From Agrocybe praecox (taxonomy: Eukaryota > Basidiomycota > Agaricomycetes > Agaricales > Agrocybaceae), in assembly GCA_964017145.1 (NCBI GenBank), contig OZ024845.1, forward strand, positions 62,001 through 126,000: a stretch of DNA of 64,000 nt. The letters are read 5' to 3'. Positions 36,034 to 48,653 of this stretch are shown in pieces. Every line of letters starts with the position of its first letter. The first letter of the stretch is position 1. The position numbers and the translations under genes were made by a program. The notes under the pieces are model-generated. The model made no database searches. It worked only from the letters and a program-made list of their open reading frames with translations, and was not told where the DNA came from.

Positions 36034-36498
36034 CCGGCTAAACATTAATTTGTATTTAACAGACTCGCGTTGAGCTTAAATTCTGCCCTATCATTCGTGA
36101 ATCTCTCGGGAAAGCGCATTTTCAGGGAGACGAAAGTAGCCTTGCATTTTTGGTTTTCCCGCTTCAACGTTGAGCCTAAGGCGTTGAAGTATGAATCGTA
36201 TTGTCATTTTAAGAATGGTATGCGCCCCAGACTCGGGTAAGAAAGTATTATTTCTAACTTGTTACTGACGAAGAGATGACTGTTCAAGTTTTTCTTGCTC
36301 TTGGCGTCAATTGGGCTATGGAGAAATGTTTGATTTATAGGAAATTCGATTTTGAAGGCCAAGGTGGCGTGGGTATGCAGGTGTGGAGATGATGCATGAT
36401 GACCTAGCCCTAACATAAATAAGCGACGACCAGAATTGTCCTGTTGTGCTTCTGGTGAAGCTTGACGAGTAACCATCACCAGTTCCATGCTTCAACAA

Positions 36499-38215
36499 AT
36501 GTCGTTTGAGACGCCTCTGTTGAACGTAAGTATCCCTTGGTTACAAGTACGATGCACGTTGAAGACACACAATCTTATCTCAATTATCCACTAGGAAATT
36601 CCGGATAGCGTTTCACCAAATGATCGTGAAAGGCTCAAGGAAGCAAACTCGTTAGGCCCGATGGAATGTGTAAAGCTTCTCCAAGGGATGATTGATGCCT
36701 ATTCAGATGCGCACCCATATTTCCTGGTACAACTGGCGCACAACTTGATACTCGTAGGATCTGGCATGATCAGTGTCGAGCTTTACCGCAAGGTATGTTA
36801 TGTCATAATCGAACCTATTTCCCGCTATTCCCATGTCGGTAACTGAGATGGGTACAACTGCGATTTTAAATAGGCTCAGCAAATTCTGGCTGAGATGAAC
36901 ATTGTTGATGTTGAATTGGATAGGAAAATCTTCGAGAACTACGATATTTTCGATAAGAGTACGAAGGAAACGTTGATATCATCGGGAAAACTATGTATGT
37001 GAATCAATGATTCTATTTTTGTGCGTTAACGTTTTACAGCTGAACTATTCTACAAACGACTTGAAGCAACGTATACACAAGATTGGAAGTGCACTCGCGA
37101 GCATAAATTTCCGGTTACATTCCCCATATTACCCCCAGATGCCAAAGATATCAAAGATCAGTGGGAAACGCGCAAAAACCTAGGATCGACTCTGTATGCT
37201 GCGTACATGAACAAACTTGCAGTTGATACCAGCCATGTTGAGAGCGGTTTCCATCTCACGGACGAGGTACGGTCGTGTTCTTCTCAGTTCAAACTCTGAG
37301 GATATTTCTAGTCCGCTTTGGATATTATCGAACATGGTATTTCAGAAGGGAAGATTGATACATTGCCGGACAGCGGCTTGCGGGACCCTCAAACAATCAA
37401 GGACATGTTAAGAGATACCTTCGCCGTAGGCTAACCTGCTCCGGGATAAGCTATTCTACGCTCATACTTCATTTTAAAGGCTTACGATCTCCTCCTCCCC
37501 ATTGTATCCGACCCTGAAGGTCTCACACCGGCTTCTATCTGTAACATACATGCGCGAGTCATGAATACGGGCCGCTATATTGGGAAGCAGTATACCCCTC
37601 CTGGAAGAACCCGTCAAGACACACACAAAACGGTAGCCACAGCTGGTGCATACGCCGTACAATGTTGCCCCTTCCCCGAGGTTGATACAGAGCTGGAGTA
37701 CATCTGTAAAATGGCCAAGGTATGCCCGGTACTTACAACGAATATGATAGCACTAGATAACTCTTCGATAGCAATGGATCCGGACGTGGCGCAACCCATT
37801 TGCGACAGCGAGCTGGATACACTTGATATTTGCGAATTGTCACCCTTTCGATGTGCGCCTATTTCACACAAGCTGTACCACAATATGACTCTAACGCCAT
37901 CCTATTATTTACCTCCAGGATGGAAACGGTCGAGTAGCTCGCCTGCTTGCGTCCATTCCACTCATTAGATATGGGTATCCTCCTATCTCGCTCAATCTTC
38001 ACCAAACTCCTGACTACTATAACTCGCTGCGCATGGTACCGAAATGAATGCTCGTAGGCACTTTAATATGCTAATTACCTCTTTTTTACTAGGCACGAAC
38101 GGGTGATCATACATCGCTCATTAACTGCATCGTGGAAGGTATCAAGGAAACGTTACAGTACGCCAAAGAACCCATCGGCGAGCCCAAATCTGAGAATGGA
38201 TCCGTACCAACCTAG
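36499..38215 (+). CDS. Fic-domain protein, copy 2 (intact HPFxDGNGR motif)
   Basis: Nine exons (36499-36525, 36595-36792, 36874-36994, 37040-37266, 37312-37425, 37480-37719, 37772-37852, 37919-38035, 38093-38215) splice to 415 residues. Residues 333-344 read HPFDDGNGRVAR, matching the complete Fic motif with catalytic His333 and acidic D337. The intron between HPFD and DGNGR splits the motif at the same place as in copy 1. Exon sizes 114, 240, 81 and 117 are identical in the two genes, and all intron phases agree, so they are a tandem duplication (466-bp spacer). It is predicted to be an adenylyltransferase-type Fic enzyme. The N-terminal ~200 residues (HPYFLVQLAHNLILVGSGMI) are shared only with copy 1 here. 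No signal peptide or membrane segment is evident; target unknown. Confidence 0.88.
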
Positions 38216-38512
38216 GGACACGATATAAACAAATGAGCAGGTCATGTAAGATATGAAATGTCGTCGGAATAATTAATTAATTTTATATTTGACTTCATTA
38301 AAGTGAGTACAACCAAGGGCGTCAAGATACTATATTACAACAAAAAGAAGAGAAATGCGGCAAGAAAGTGAGTAACTACACAGCAAGAAAGCATACAGGT
38401 TACGACAGCATATACAAAAAGTCCAAATCATTCAAGATGTAAGCAAACGAGACGACAACACATGGCTAACTGGAACGACAAACACTACCCTTTCCTCTGA
38501 GTATTGATTGAA

Positions 38513-40403
38513 CTAACTCGTCCCGGATAGCCATCTGTCGACGAGAGGGAACAATAGATCAGGAGCAAGCTCACTTTCTTCTGGGATTTTACTCTGAAGG
38601 TGAGGATATATTCAATTAATCCCGCCCCCCAGGCTTTCCAGGACCTTGAAGTTTCTTCCTGTATGAGTGACCGCGGTCAGTGAGCAAGATTTGTCGTAGT
38701 GTGACAAAAAAAATACTTGCAAGTGATTAAAAATCTGCTCAAGCGTTCCTTTCAGATCCTTCAGATCCTTCTGAACCTCCAAATGCTTCTCGCCCGCCTG
38801 GCGCTCCAACGCGAAGGTAGATTGCTTGACTTCTTGGAAGTCTGACTCTTGTTTCTTCATCATATTTCCCATGCCTTTCTTGACCACGCTCTCTTGTTGC
38901 TCGTTGAGCTGAGCTATGGTGCCACCAAGGGAGGATATCGCTTCATCGTGTGATTCTTGCATTGCCGAGAGCTTGTCCTGGACATCACCGAAACGAGATT
39001 CACTCTCGGCGCGATATTCGTCGAGCTTATTGCGCATACTCCGCATTTCTAAGGCATGGGATTCGCGGACTTGTGCTAACTGTTATATATAACAATGAGT
39101 ACGGTCAGCATGAAAATATGATGGCATATAATAAAGTACGTACCTCATACTCCAGAGTATCCTGAAATTCCGCCCTAACTGTCTGTAGCAAGCTTCTGAT
39201 TTGGAAGGATACCTTCTTTGTTACTTCGACACTCTCCTCCGTTTCGAGGTAGCTCATGTCCCATAACCGTACTTCCCCGTTCTCAGTAACGCTGAGCAAC
39301 TTTAGAGACCCTTCATCCACAACGGAAGAAGATAGTTGAGAATATGGATCCCACTGAACGATGCGTACGTAGCTGTCTAACTTGATTGGCTTCCCAACTT
39401 GTTTGCGAGAGGTGAAGTCCCAGATTCGTATCGTCTTATCTTGAGAGCCGGATGCGAGGAACCGGCCGTCTGGAGAAATAGAGATAGAACTGATGGGTCG
39501 TCTGTGACCGATGAAGGGGTCGTCGTTCTCGATGATCGCTCCTATTCCTTGTCCAAGTTCGTTTAGATCTTTGCCGTTTCCATTTATTGGGTAATGACCG
39601 TTCATTCCACTACTGACGCTCCCGTAGCTCAGGCTACGTCTCCCAGTAGTCGGAGGCGGAGCCTTTGTGCGCCCAGCTCCGTTTAAATTGGACGTGTATG
39701 TGAACGTGTGTATCCCACAATCTTCGCTGAACGCGCCCCGTTTCCCTCCCGGGAACCAGGCCAACCCAGAGATAAAGGTGGTGTAGCTGGAAAACCTAGC
39801 CTTGCGTTCGCCGCTGTGAGCGTCCACAATGTGAAGGGTCTTATCCAGGCATGTAACCGCGAGGATGCTGGAGTCGGTGGGTGAAAACTGAATGGAGGAA
39901 ACTTGTGTATTCGGGAAAGGAACTTTCAGACTAGGTCCGGACGAAGCGTCGGACGAGCTCAGGTTGGTCTTCCATAACTGGACAATGCCGTCGGTGCCGC
40001 TAGAAGCAACGAGCAGAGGACTATGGAGGGACGAAAATGCGACGGATAAGACGTCAAATTGGTTTGGTCCTTTGAACAGGATCCTGGGCGCTAAATGATC
40101 GATTGGCCCACTCCATGTCCATAGCAAGACTTGGTTGTCCGCTCCTCCGCTGACGATGAGAGTATCATCACCCCGTTTGGAGACAGAGATACACATGGGT
40201 ATATGGGTGTGGTGGCCGACGAGAGGTTCGCTCGCTTCCTCCCCTGTCTCGATGTCCCAGATTCGGATTGACCAGTCAATGTGGCCTGTGGTAGCTATCC
40301 TCTGGCCATCCGGAAAGAATGCTACAGCCTTTGGTGCACCATAGGTTTGCGCCCAGCTATACTCGATACACGGCTTAGCGATATCGTTTTCTAAACTAGA
40401 CAT
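38513..40403 (-). CDS. WD40-repeat protein with C-terminal coiled coil
   Basis: Three exons (40403-39144, 39079-38717, 38593-38513) join in phase 0 to 567 residues. Residues 1-400 hold WD40-type blades ending in SIRIWD, NQVLLWTW, GIVQLWKT, KTIRIWD and GEVRLWDM. A low-complexity loop (about 240-285) sits between two blades. Residues ~400-540 form a long charged coiled coil (KLDEYRAESESRFGDVQDKL). The last exon is the least certain. I chose the acceptor at 38594 because it gives ESELAPDLLFPLVDRWLSGT before the stop; an acceptor at 38659 would give a less protein-like tail ending at 38485. It is probably a scaffold protein; partners unknown. The gene converges on the second Fic gene (297-bp spacer) and diverges from the ArgRS gene. 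Confidence 0.8.
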
Positions 40404-40881
40404 GGTGGGGGTGAAAGGTAGGGAGGAATAATGCGCCGGCGTGAGGATCCCTGCTATATCTGATGAACGTGCCCTTGTCCAAAATTAGAACTATTCATTC
40501 GAGCCTTCTAAGGGAACCAATTGATTCGGGCCTTTTGACAAGCATCCATAACAACGTCGGACGCGCCTACATCCGCGCGATATTCTTGGAACTGGCTTTG
40601 AAACTCGAGTTGTATACGTTTCCAAGCGTAATATACAAGTAATATATAAGTCATTACTAGTTAAAATGAACGTATGCAAAGCAAATGCAAAGAGCCATTA
40701 AGTGAAATCATGCTTAAAAGAGTCACTTGAAATTGTTAAGGGTTAGATGATCCTATCGTGAGCCCACGTCCGCAGGTTCATTTAACATAATTTTCCCATA
40801 TAAAAGGCTATTATAAATAGATCACTTTTTCGGCTCAGGTTACAGGCATTTATCATAATCATTGTTTTATCTGCAGGCCGT
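40404..40881. promoter_or_regulatory. Divergent promoter region of WD40 and ArgRS genes
   Basis: This 478-bp spacer lies between two head-to-head starts (40403 minus, 40882 plus) and presumably carries both promoters. I see no obvious shared motif. Confidence 0.5.
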
Positions 40882-43146
40882 ATGCACATGCATAGCCGAG
40901 CTGCACGTGGCTTAGGTCATGTGCTGCTGCGCGAGTCATCCAAAACTGGTTTATTGATTCGGAAATTATTTCTGAAAAATCTTATCGATTCAAATCTGGC
41001 CGCTCTTTTCTTTTCCCGCAATCTCTCTTCCTCTTTTTTACCCGGAAGAGCTTACACGCGCTCATTAGACCGGTTTCCCTCGCTTTATCCACCAAAATTC
41101 GTGCAGAAGCGACCAAGAGCACAGTTACATAACCACAGAATGGCTTCAACATCAACTATGCCTGCGTTGCCCACCATGGAGGGAACAGACCCAACGAAAT
41201 GTGTTCTCGACTCGTTCAGGATTGCTATCGCCCAGAAAATCTCGGAGGCACTTCCTATCACCCTCGAACAGGCGTTCTCAGGTGTAGACTACGGAAAGAA
41301 GGGAGAGGACTTTACCGTTGCTGTGCCTCGATTCCGTTTACCAGGGAAGGTGAACGAAGTTGCTGAAAAAGTTATTGCCAAAGTGCGTATTCTAGAACTA
41401 GAATCATGGAGGGAATCTCTAATAAATATTAGTTTCAATCAGACGAATGGGTCGAGTCAGTCGTATTGGACAAATCCTTCTTGCACTTCCGCGTGAATAC
41501 CACAAACATGATTCGCGAAGTACTCAACCAGGTCAACACTTTAACCCACGAGACCGCTTCAGGACAACCTGAATACGGCACGAATGACTCTGGGAAGGGC
41601 AAGAAAGTTATTATCGAATATTCTTCGCCGAACATCGCAAAATCGTTCCACGTTGGTCATTTGCGAAGCACCATCATCGGTGCCTTCCTTGCAAACCTGT
41701 ACAAGGCTTCAGGATGGGAGGTTACTTCCATGAATTACCTCGGTGATTGGGGAACACAGGTGCGTGGTAAAACGTTGGTTGTAGTTTCTGTTGTGTTTTC
41801 TGACTGTTTTCCCATCCAGTTCGGCATGATTGCTACTGGTTATGAAAAATATGGCTCGCAAGAAGAACTCGAGAAGGACGCTATCAAACATCTGTTCGAC
41901 GTGTACGTCAAAGTCAGCAAGGACGCCGAGGCAGACCCCAATGTCAAAGTAACCGCGGCAGAGTGGTTCAAGCGAATGGAAGACGGAGACGAGAGCGCCC
42001 TAAAAAACTGGCGAGTGTGGCGAGAGATGAGCGTAAAGAAGTACGAGAAGGAGTACGAACGACTGAATGTCCATTTTGACGTGTACACCGGCGAGAGCAA
42101 GGTCCAGAAAGAGAGTATGGACAAGGCTTTGACTCAGCTGGAAGAAATGGGTCTGGTTAGCGACTCGAACGGTGCAAAGATTGTGGATTTGGAAAAATAC
42201 AAGCTCGGGTCCGCTGTAGTCCGCAAGAAAGGTGCGATTTATTCCTTTCTTTCTTTTCCCTGATTTCCTTACATTTTTTCGCAGACGGTACCTCCATTTA
42301 CCTTACCCGTGATATCGGCGGTGCTATCGAGCGATACGAACAATACAAATTCGACAAGATGATTTACGTCGTCGCGTCTCAACAAGATCTGCACCTTGCG
42401 CAATTCTTCAAAGTCCTTGAACTCATGGGCTTCCCATGGGCGAAGGACCTCATCCACATCAACTACGGTTTAGTGCAGGGCATGAGCACTAGGAAGGGTA
42501 CCGTCGTCTTCCTTGACCAAATCATCAAGGAAGCAGGCAACGTGATGCACGAGCAGATGCAGAAGAACGAGGAAAAATATGCGGCTGTTGAGGATCCTGT
42601 GGAAACCAGTATGGAAATCGGTATCACAGGGGTGAAGATCCAGGATATGGCTGCTAAGCGGTGTGTTCCTTCTCTGCCTCCTTGTTTCTTGCCTGATATT
42701 TCTTTCTTTCTAGAATCAACAACTACACCTTCAACTGGGACCGAATGAAGTCCTTCGAAGGTGACACTGGCCCTTACCTTCAATATGCCCACGTCCGACT
42801 TGCTTCGATTGGTCGCAAAAATCCCCACCTTCTCCCCTTACCACCTGCGTCTGAAATCGCGACACACACACTCGCGCAATACTCCCATGCACGAGACATT
42901 GCCTTCCTCCTCGGAACATACCCGGATGTCGTTAAGACCGCTCTGAAGACGCACGAACCTAGCGGTGTGGTTACTTTTGCTTTCAGGTTATCGCATGCCA
43001 TTTCCAGTGCGTGGGACAGCGTCATCGTGAAGGGCGAGGAAGACTTGGAGAAGGCCAAGGCAAAAATGTACCTGTACGAGTGTGCTAGGGAGGTGCTGGC
43101 AGCTTCTATGAGGTTGTTGAGCATTAGGCCTTTGGAAAGGATGTGA
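40882..43146 (+). CDS. Arginyl-tRNA synthetase, probably dual cytosolic/mitochondrial
   Basis: Five exons (40882-41382, 41433-41759, 41820-42231, 42285-42660, 42714-43146) give 682 residues. The enzyme charges tRNA-Arg with arginine. Class I signature: HVGH at 240-243 in SSPNIAKSFHVGHLRST. MSTRKG starts at residue 480 in the KMSKS position, as is usual for eukaryotic-type ArgRS. The C-terminal all-helical anticodon-binding domain ends LSIRPLERM. The frame opens at ATG 40882, 86 codons before a second good ATG at 41140 (CACAGAATGGCT). The extra N-terminus is Arg/Ser/Leu-rich and almost free of acidic residues (RAARGLGHVLLRESSK), like a mitochondrial presequence. The long form may therefore be mitochondrial and the short one cytosolic. 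Identity is secure; dual targeting is inference. Confidence 0.92.
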
Positions 43147-43607
43147 GAGGGTGCGGTGCTGGTTAGTTATATGAAAATGCAATGTCGTTCTCGTTTTTAT
43201 TTATTTAAATTCGTTTTGTCGTCTATCATTACTTTACAAATCAAATTGTATTTTTCTATCTGCCCGTTTTTTTAAAAAAATGGCGAAGCTTGATATATGG
43301 ATAGCCTGATGCATGGCGTCCTGTCACTCGGTTATTTAACGGTCAAGATTGTAGTAATTCCCATTGGCCCATTGGCTCAGAGATCCCGAAATTTTATTTT
43401 TCGCCAGGTGTTCTTTTAATATTTAAATCATTTCCTTGTCAAATGTCAGATAAGCTCCGCGCAAAAATGTACGAAAAGGAAAATGTCAGAATGAGTTCCC
43501 AATATAGAATAAATTACTATATCAGGCCACAAACGAACAAAAACTCTTTCGATGTATTATTGATCATTTGCATGTACAGTCGAACATGGGAAAATATCTT
43601 TGTGACC
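43147..43607. other. Convergent intergenic spacer
   Basis: This lies between the 3' ends of the ArgRS gene and the minus-strand aminopeptidase gene. It is AT-rich with no gene. Confidence 0.5.
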
Positions 43608-46600
43608 CTAGTACCTCTCGGATAGCCATTCGGTCAAATGCTTAGTGGACCGCTGGTGACAATAAATGTATCAATTTTTGCCCAATTAGCTTCAATACAT
43701 ACGTACCTTAATATAAGCGATACGAGCACTAATGGTATCAAGCGCTTGCGAGTATGACCGTTGGTATTTTGAAGTATCTTTCTCCTGGAGTGATGAGGTA
43801 ATTATATACTGCCGCATAGAAAGTTATCGCTCGAGCTAGCATCGTGACAAACTTACTGAGTAGAAACTTTTAACAGCAGTCAGATCCTTCTCCGTCGAAT
43901 AGAAGCTGATAGAGGTCTAAAAGTCAAATATTTATTAATAGATCCATAAACTCGACCAATAAAGATGATACTAACGGAAAAGAGCTGGTTAAGCGTAAAG
44001 CTTCCAGCCCCAAATCGTTCGAGTATCTGATCAAAGAAGAGGTGCTTAAACAAGTGAGTTTATAAAGGAATACCGACACGTACCGCATCATAATGATCCT
44101 CGACATACTTGGTAAGCAATCTTCTCGCTTTATTATTCTGCGACAATGCGGCATAGAACTGAAGGACATCCTGATCCCTCGTTTTGGAAGAGGTGATTTC
44201 AAGTGTCTCCGTAATCAAAGTTTCATCCTCTGTTCCAGATAAAGCACGACTGCAGGCACGAAAGATGGCATTTTGTAACATGAGCTAATCATGTTGAAAA
44301 AGTGACTTACATGGCAGATAGACCTTCAGAAGGGGTCTTTGGCTTCGTAAAAATTTCTACCATGGATTTGTACTGTTCTAAGCCCCCGTATTTGACGGCC
44401 TGATTTCTCCGTTAGCCGCCGATATATTTTCTCGGTCCATAACGACTTCGGATGCTCACCGCTGTGTAGACTGCCGTTCGGAGGTCTGTTGGAATCATCG
44501 ATGCATCCGGGTTTTTCTGATATTTCTCGAAGCGGCCACGTAACTCCTCGACAACCCTTTGATTAAGTCCGCATCAGTGAGATATAGTGTTGGTTTTAAG
44601 GAGCTGTGAATGCATACCCTTGATCTCCAGCTGCCAATGCCTGTTCGATTGCAAGGGTCCTTAGAAGAGCGGTATCTATGGACTCTCCCTGTGGATATTC
44701 AAATCCAAGTCTCTCCACTAGTGGAACAAACAACGACTAAAAGGACATTTAGCGGAGAAACGGAGGCAATATTATTCATTTGTATTTACCTTGGTGAACC
44801 TATTCAATCGCTCCGTAATTTCAGGATATTCCCACCAAACATCCGTTAATTCTGCGACTCCAGTAGCGATTCCCTGCCACACCAAATCTAGAGAATGGTG
44901 AGAGGCCCTATGTAGCAAACAACAGCCACTAACATTCTTTCTCATTCCTCCACAGGTCGATTAAGGATAACGAACTTCCTAGTTGGGAAAGTCCCGCCTT
45001 CGCCAGAGCCATAGCATCGCTAACAAGACCGATACGGTCATCGACAGAAAAAATGGAATGTTCCTCAATCGACTCCTTTGCAATGCGAGCCAGTCGCTCC
45101 GGCGTGTATAAAACACGATCTATAAGAAAAGCTCAATATGACACTGATATAAAAAATACATTCTCGTGGTGTGATGACTTACAGAATCCATTGGTACCCC
45201 CGTTCAACTTGAATGCCTTGCTCGTATCGAGCTTAAATTGCGTCTCACGTGCATGCAGAGAATCTCGATCCACGAAACTTCCTCCAGTTTTATCATACAC
45301 GATATTCAAAGGAACTTGCCTGAGGTTATGGCAACATGACTATTAACATTCTTGCGCGCACTCTTTTTTAAAGGACCGTCACATACCAGATTGTTTCGTT
45401 GTCTTCTGGTTTCGCCGTCCCTATCTCTAGGAAGCGATCTTGACGCACAGTGATAGTATCATGGGTCTCTGTGACAGTCAGCACGGGGAATCCAACTTTG
45501 GTGATCCAATTTTCCATGAGCTCTTTGATGTTCAACCCTGTCGAAGCACCAATGCCGTCCCAGAGATCATGCGTGACGCTATTTGCGAAAAGGTGGTCTT
45601 TGAGGTAAATTGATACGCCTTTGAGGAACTTCTCCTGGCCTACGTAGTTGCATAGCATTCGAAGTACTAAGACAAATGATTTTCTATGAAGATAATGTGG
45701 AGAATAGTTGGCTTGTAACGTACCAGAGCCTGCTTTTGAGTACGACAGAGCGTCAAAAATCTGAAGAAAGGTGTCAATATTCGAGTTGCATCAAAAAGAT
45801 CGTCAAATAAACATACCTCTTCGATGTGATTTGCATCAGGACATTCGACCTCGACTGGATGAGACGAGAGTTTAGAGTCTAGGTTAAGAGCAAGGCTCAT
45901 ATGTCCGGTGATAAACGTGGAGTTCACGCGCCATTCGGGGAATACCCTGTAGCCCGGATAGAGTCACTTCGAGAGTTTTTATTTAATAACGGATGACCTA
46001 CCTGTCTGCCGTAAGAATTTATGTGAATAACATTGTTCATAACCAACAGTAGATTATTCGAGAACATACCTGGAACTATAACTTCACCCATCTGCAAGCA
46101 GGCAATTAATTATTCAGCACCAAACTATAGAAACATTAAGGAGACTCACAAGAGTAGCGAAGCCTAGAGGTAATGCATCAGCGATCTAAGAACATGTAGT
46201 GGGTATCTGGGCGTACCTTCGTTTAAATAGAGATAGGTCCACCACTCCATTGTCGTTATATTTCCGAACCTTAGATAATTTGTTTAGAGAAAACCAGCTT
46301 AATCGACCTTTGTCTTACCACATATGAGCTATTTCATGGCTTTGGAATGAGACGACTCGTTTCTTGCTCTGGATATCAGCATTCACCGGGTCGATCAAGT
46401 AACCATTGGTTTGTCCTGTAATCAGACCCCAATTCTCCATCGCGCCTTGCTTGTCAGTAGCCTGCAAACTGGCCGTCAGTATTCCAAGTTCGGAACAATG
46501 ACACAGACATCTGCGTACGACAAGTGTATCCAACTTCGGGAGTGGATATTCCACGTCAAATATTCGTTCGTAAAGCGGTAAGACAGCTTTTGTCACGTCC

Positions 46601-47587
46601 ATTACGAATTTTGCTTGTTCGATATCAGAGGCAGCTGGAGTAATCGAGCTTCATTTTCTGGTAAAGAGATGTACAAGATTGTGCTCACAGTATATCCTAA
46701 GCGGGATGTTGCGCCCACTCAAGGGCATCTCGACCGAGCTTTCCATAAAATCAAATTTACCATTTGCAAATGCGACGATATAGGATGACATCCTTGGCGT
46801 GGTATCAAATTTTGTTACTATCCACTTCTCGTCGCTGTTGGCTACTAAAAATTCCGCCAGATCAGAGGAAAGGTGAGTCTGAGATCCTACGATTCCCTCG
46901 GATACAACGGGCATGTTGCTCAAGTTCATAGTGTTCTCGCGGGATATCATCGTGATAGCGAAAGTAGATTTGAACAGAGGTTCATCCCAGCAGGGAAATG
47001 CTCTTCGAGCGGAAGTAGGCTTCGATGCGTAAGCAAGATGTGTAGTGACTTTGAGTCAAAGAGACATCGTACCTGGAATTGTGTGATGGCGTAGTAGTTG
47101 GTTTTTCCTTCTTTTTCAAAAGATCCTCGGTAATAACCCGTCAGCCCCATGACGAGATTAGCAGAAAATTTGATTTTCAGCTGCGCCTTAGATCCGGCAA
47201 GGAGCGTGATGGGTAACTGGAAGCTAGTGCGCTCGTTTGCAGTGGATGAAGACAAAATCTTTTCGAACTTAGATAAATCCGACGAAATGAAGCTGGACGT
47301 ATTTGTTATCGAAGTAATTTCAATCCGAAGGAATGAGCTTACGCTTCACCAAGGTTGAGCCCACAATTGTTCAGCACAATTAATGACGATTCTCTTTCGA
47401 CGTCAAGGCTTTGGGGTAGCATCAGTAGACTACAAAGGATATCTTTAAACATCACGCACTCGACTTTAATCAGTCCTTCGAAAGTAAACTTCTGAAGATC
47501 AGTCTTGATAGTTATATCATAGTGAACAGGCTTGACGTCGGTGGGTAGACGATACTCCTCGTTGTTGACATCCGATGTAGAGGGCAT
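43608..47587 (-). CDS. M1-family zinc aminopeptidase, 24 exons with micro-exons
   Basis: Splicing 24 exons from ATG 47587 to the stop at 43608 gives 889 residues, the normal size for puromycin-sensitive/Aap1-type enzymes. Exon order, high to low: 47587-47460, 47408-47343, 47292-47073, 47019-46689, 46634-46519, 46461-46319, 46269-46217, 46163-46150, 46091-46070, 46005-46002, 45946-45817, 45760-45724, 45666-45387, 45319-45183, 45119-44934, 44887-44790, 44736-44618, 44556-44460, 44399-44311, 44249-44084, 44026-43976, 43916-43857, 43784-43707, 43652-43608. It trims N-terminal residues from peptides. Motifs: PTSARRAFPCWDEP, GAMEN (293-297), HEIAH (329-333) and the third zinc ligand E352 in YLNEG. 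Exons 8, 9 and 10 are 14, 22 and 4 nt; each is required to keep frame and the conserved residues GFATL-MGEVIVP-DR-VFPEWR. No signal peptide is seen, so it is probably cytosolic. Confidence 0.9.
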
Positions 47588-48653
47588 ATTGTCAACAAGT
47601 TGCTGTATGTACACAGGAGGAAAATATCTGGTGCAATGTTGTATATTGCAGCGGTTTTTAAGCGTAAGTATCTATTGATAGCACATGTCGCCATTACGAA
47701 GTCACACGGATTCTTTAATTTTTGTCATCTTGAATAGAGTGGTTGTGCTGCGGCAGATACTGCGATCATAAAGCTAGATGGTGAATGGGTGCTCCGGATA
47801 GCCAGGTGGCATCGTGACGTTAAGTGGGGTATGATACCTGATAAAATAAGAACTGCGAAATAAATTTCAACATCCTCATGCTCTAGGAGCTAGCAACTTG
47901 ATCATAGGTACTGGAAGTGGAATTGCGCAGGCACTGCCAGGCAGCGCAGCTGGAGCCTCGATTTAGGAGGCGGCTTGGGAACTGCGGGCGTACAGCTCGC
48001 AATATGACAGCCTGGGCTGAGTATGTCACACGTAAATGGTAAGTTCCCGGTCAGAATCTTCGTTTGGTTGATGTTAAGTTGGAAAGAAGCACAAAGGAAA
48101 GTTGACAAAGGTACACAGGCGGCTCACAAAATTTAAGCACGTGACTGTTTTCTCAGTCACTCGCCAGTCGGAATCGAGTCGGAATGGCGGCAACAAGGCG
48201 ACAAAGTGCTTTTCACAATCATTGATTTAATTTGATTTGGGATCCAAATGACATCTTAAAGATTTCGATTTGCTCACACGCTCCCTGTTCAAGTGTTCAC
48301 CTCAGGACGAATCATACACAAACGCGAAACTGGGGTAATTTCTTAATGGATTGAACTATGAATCATGATTAAGAATATGTGTTTGAGTCTGAAAACCTTG
48401 AGTCCATATTTTTTTCCCCTTCAGCTATGAGCCAAAATTCTAACTTGAGCAAGAATCGGAAATCCGTGTACTTGGTCAATGAATAAGTCAGATATATTTA
48501 TATGTATATGGAGTGGTGGTTATAGTCTGACAATGTATTTATAGACTTGAACTTGAAGAGCCAGAGAGCGAGGAAAACGCTGTATTTTATCAATTTAAAG
48601 TCAAGCTCCTTGAAAGAAGGGAAAACGAACCATATTTTCTCGTGGCTAAGAGC
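47588..48653. other. Intergenic
   Basis: No gene is recognised between the aminopeptidase start and the 3' end of the second secreted-protein copy. Confidence 0.5.
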
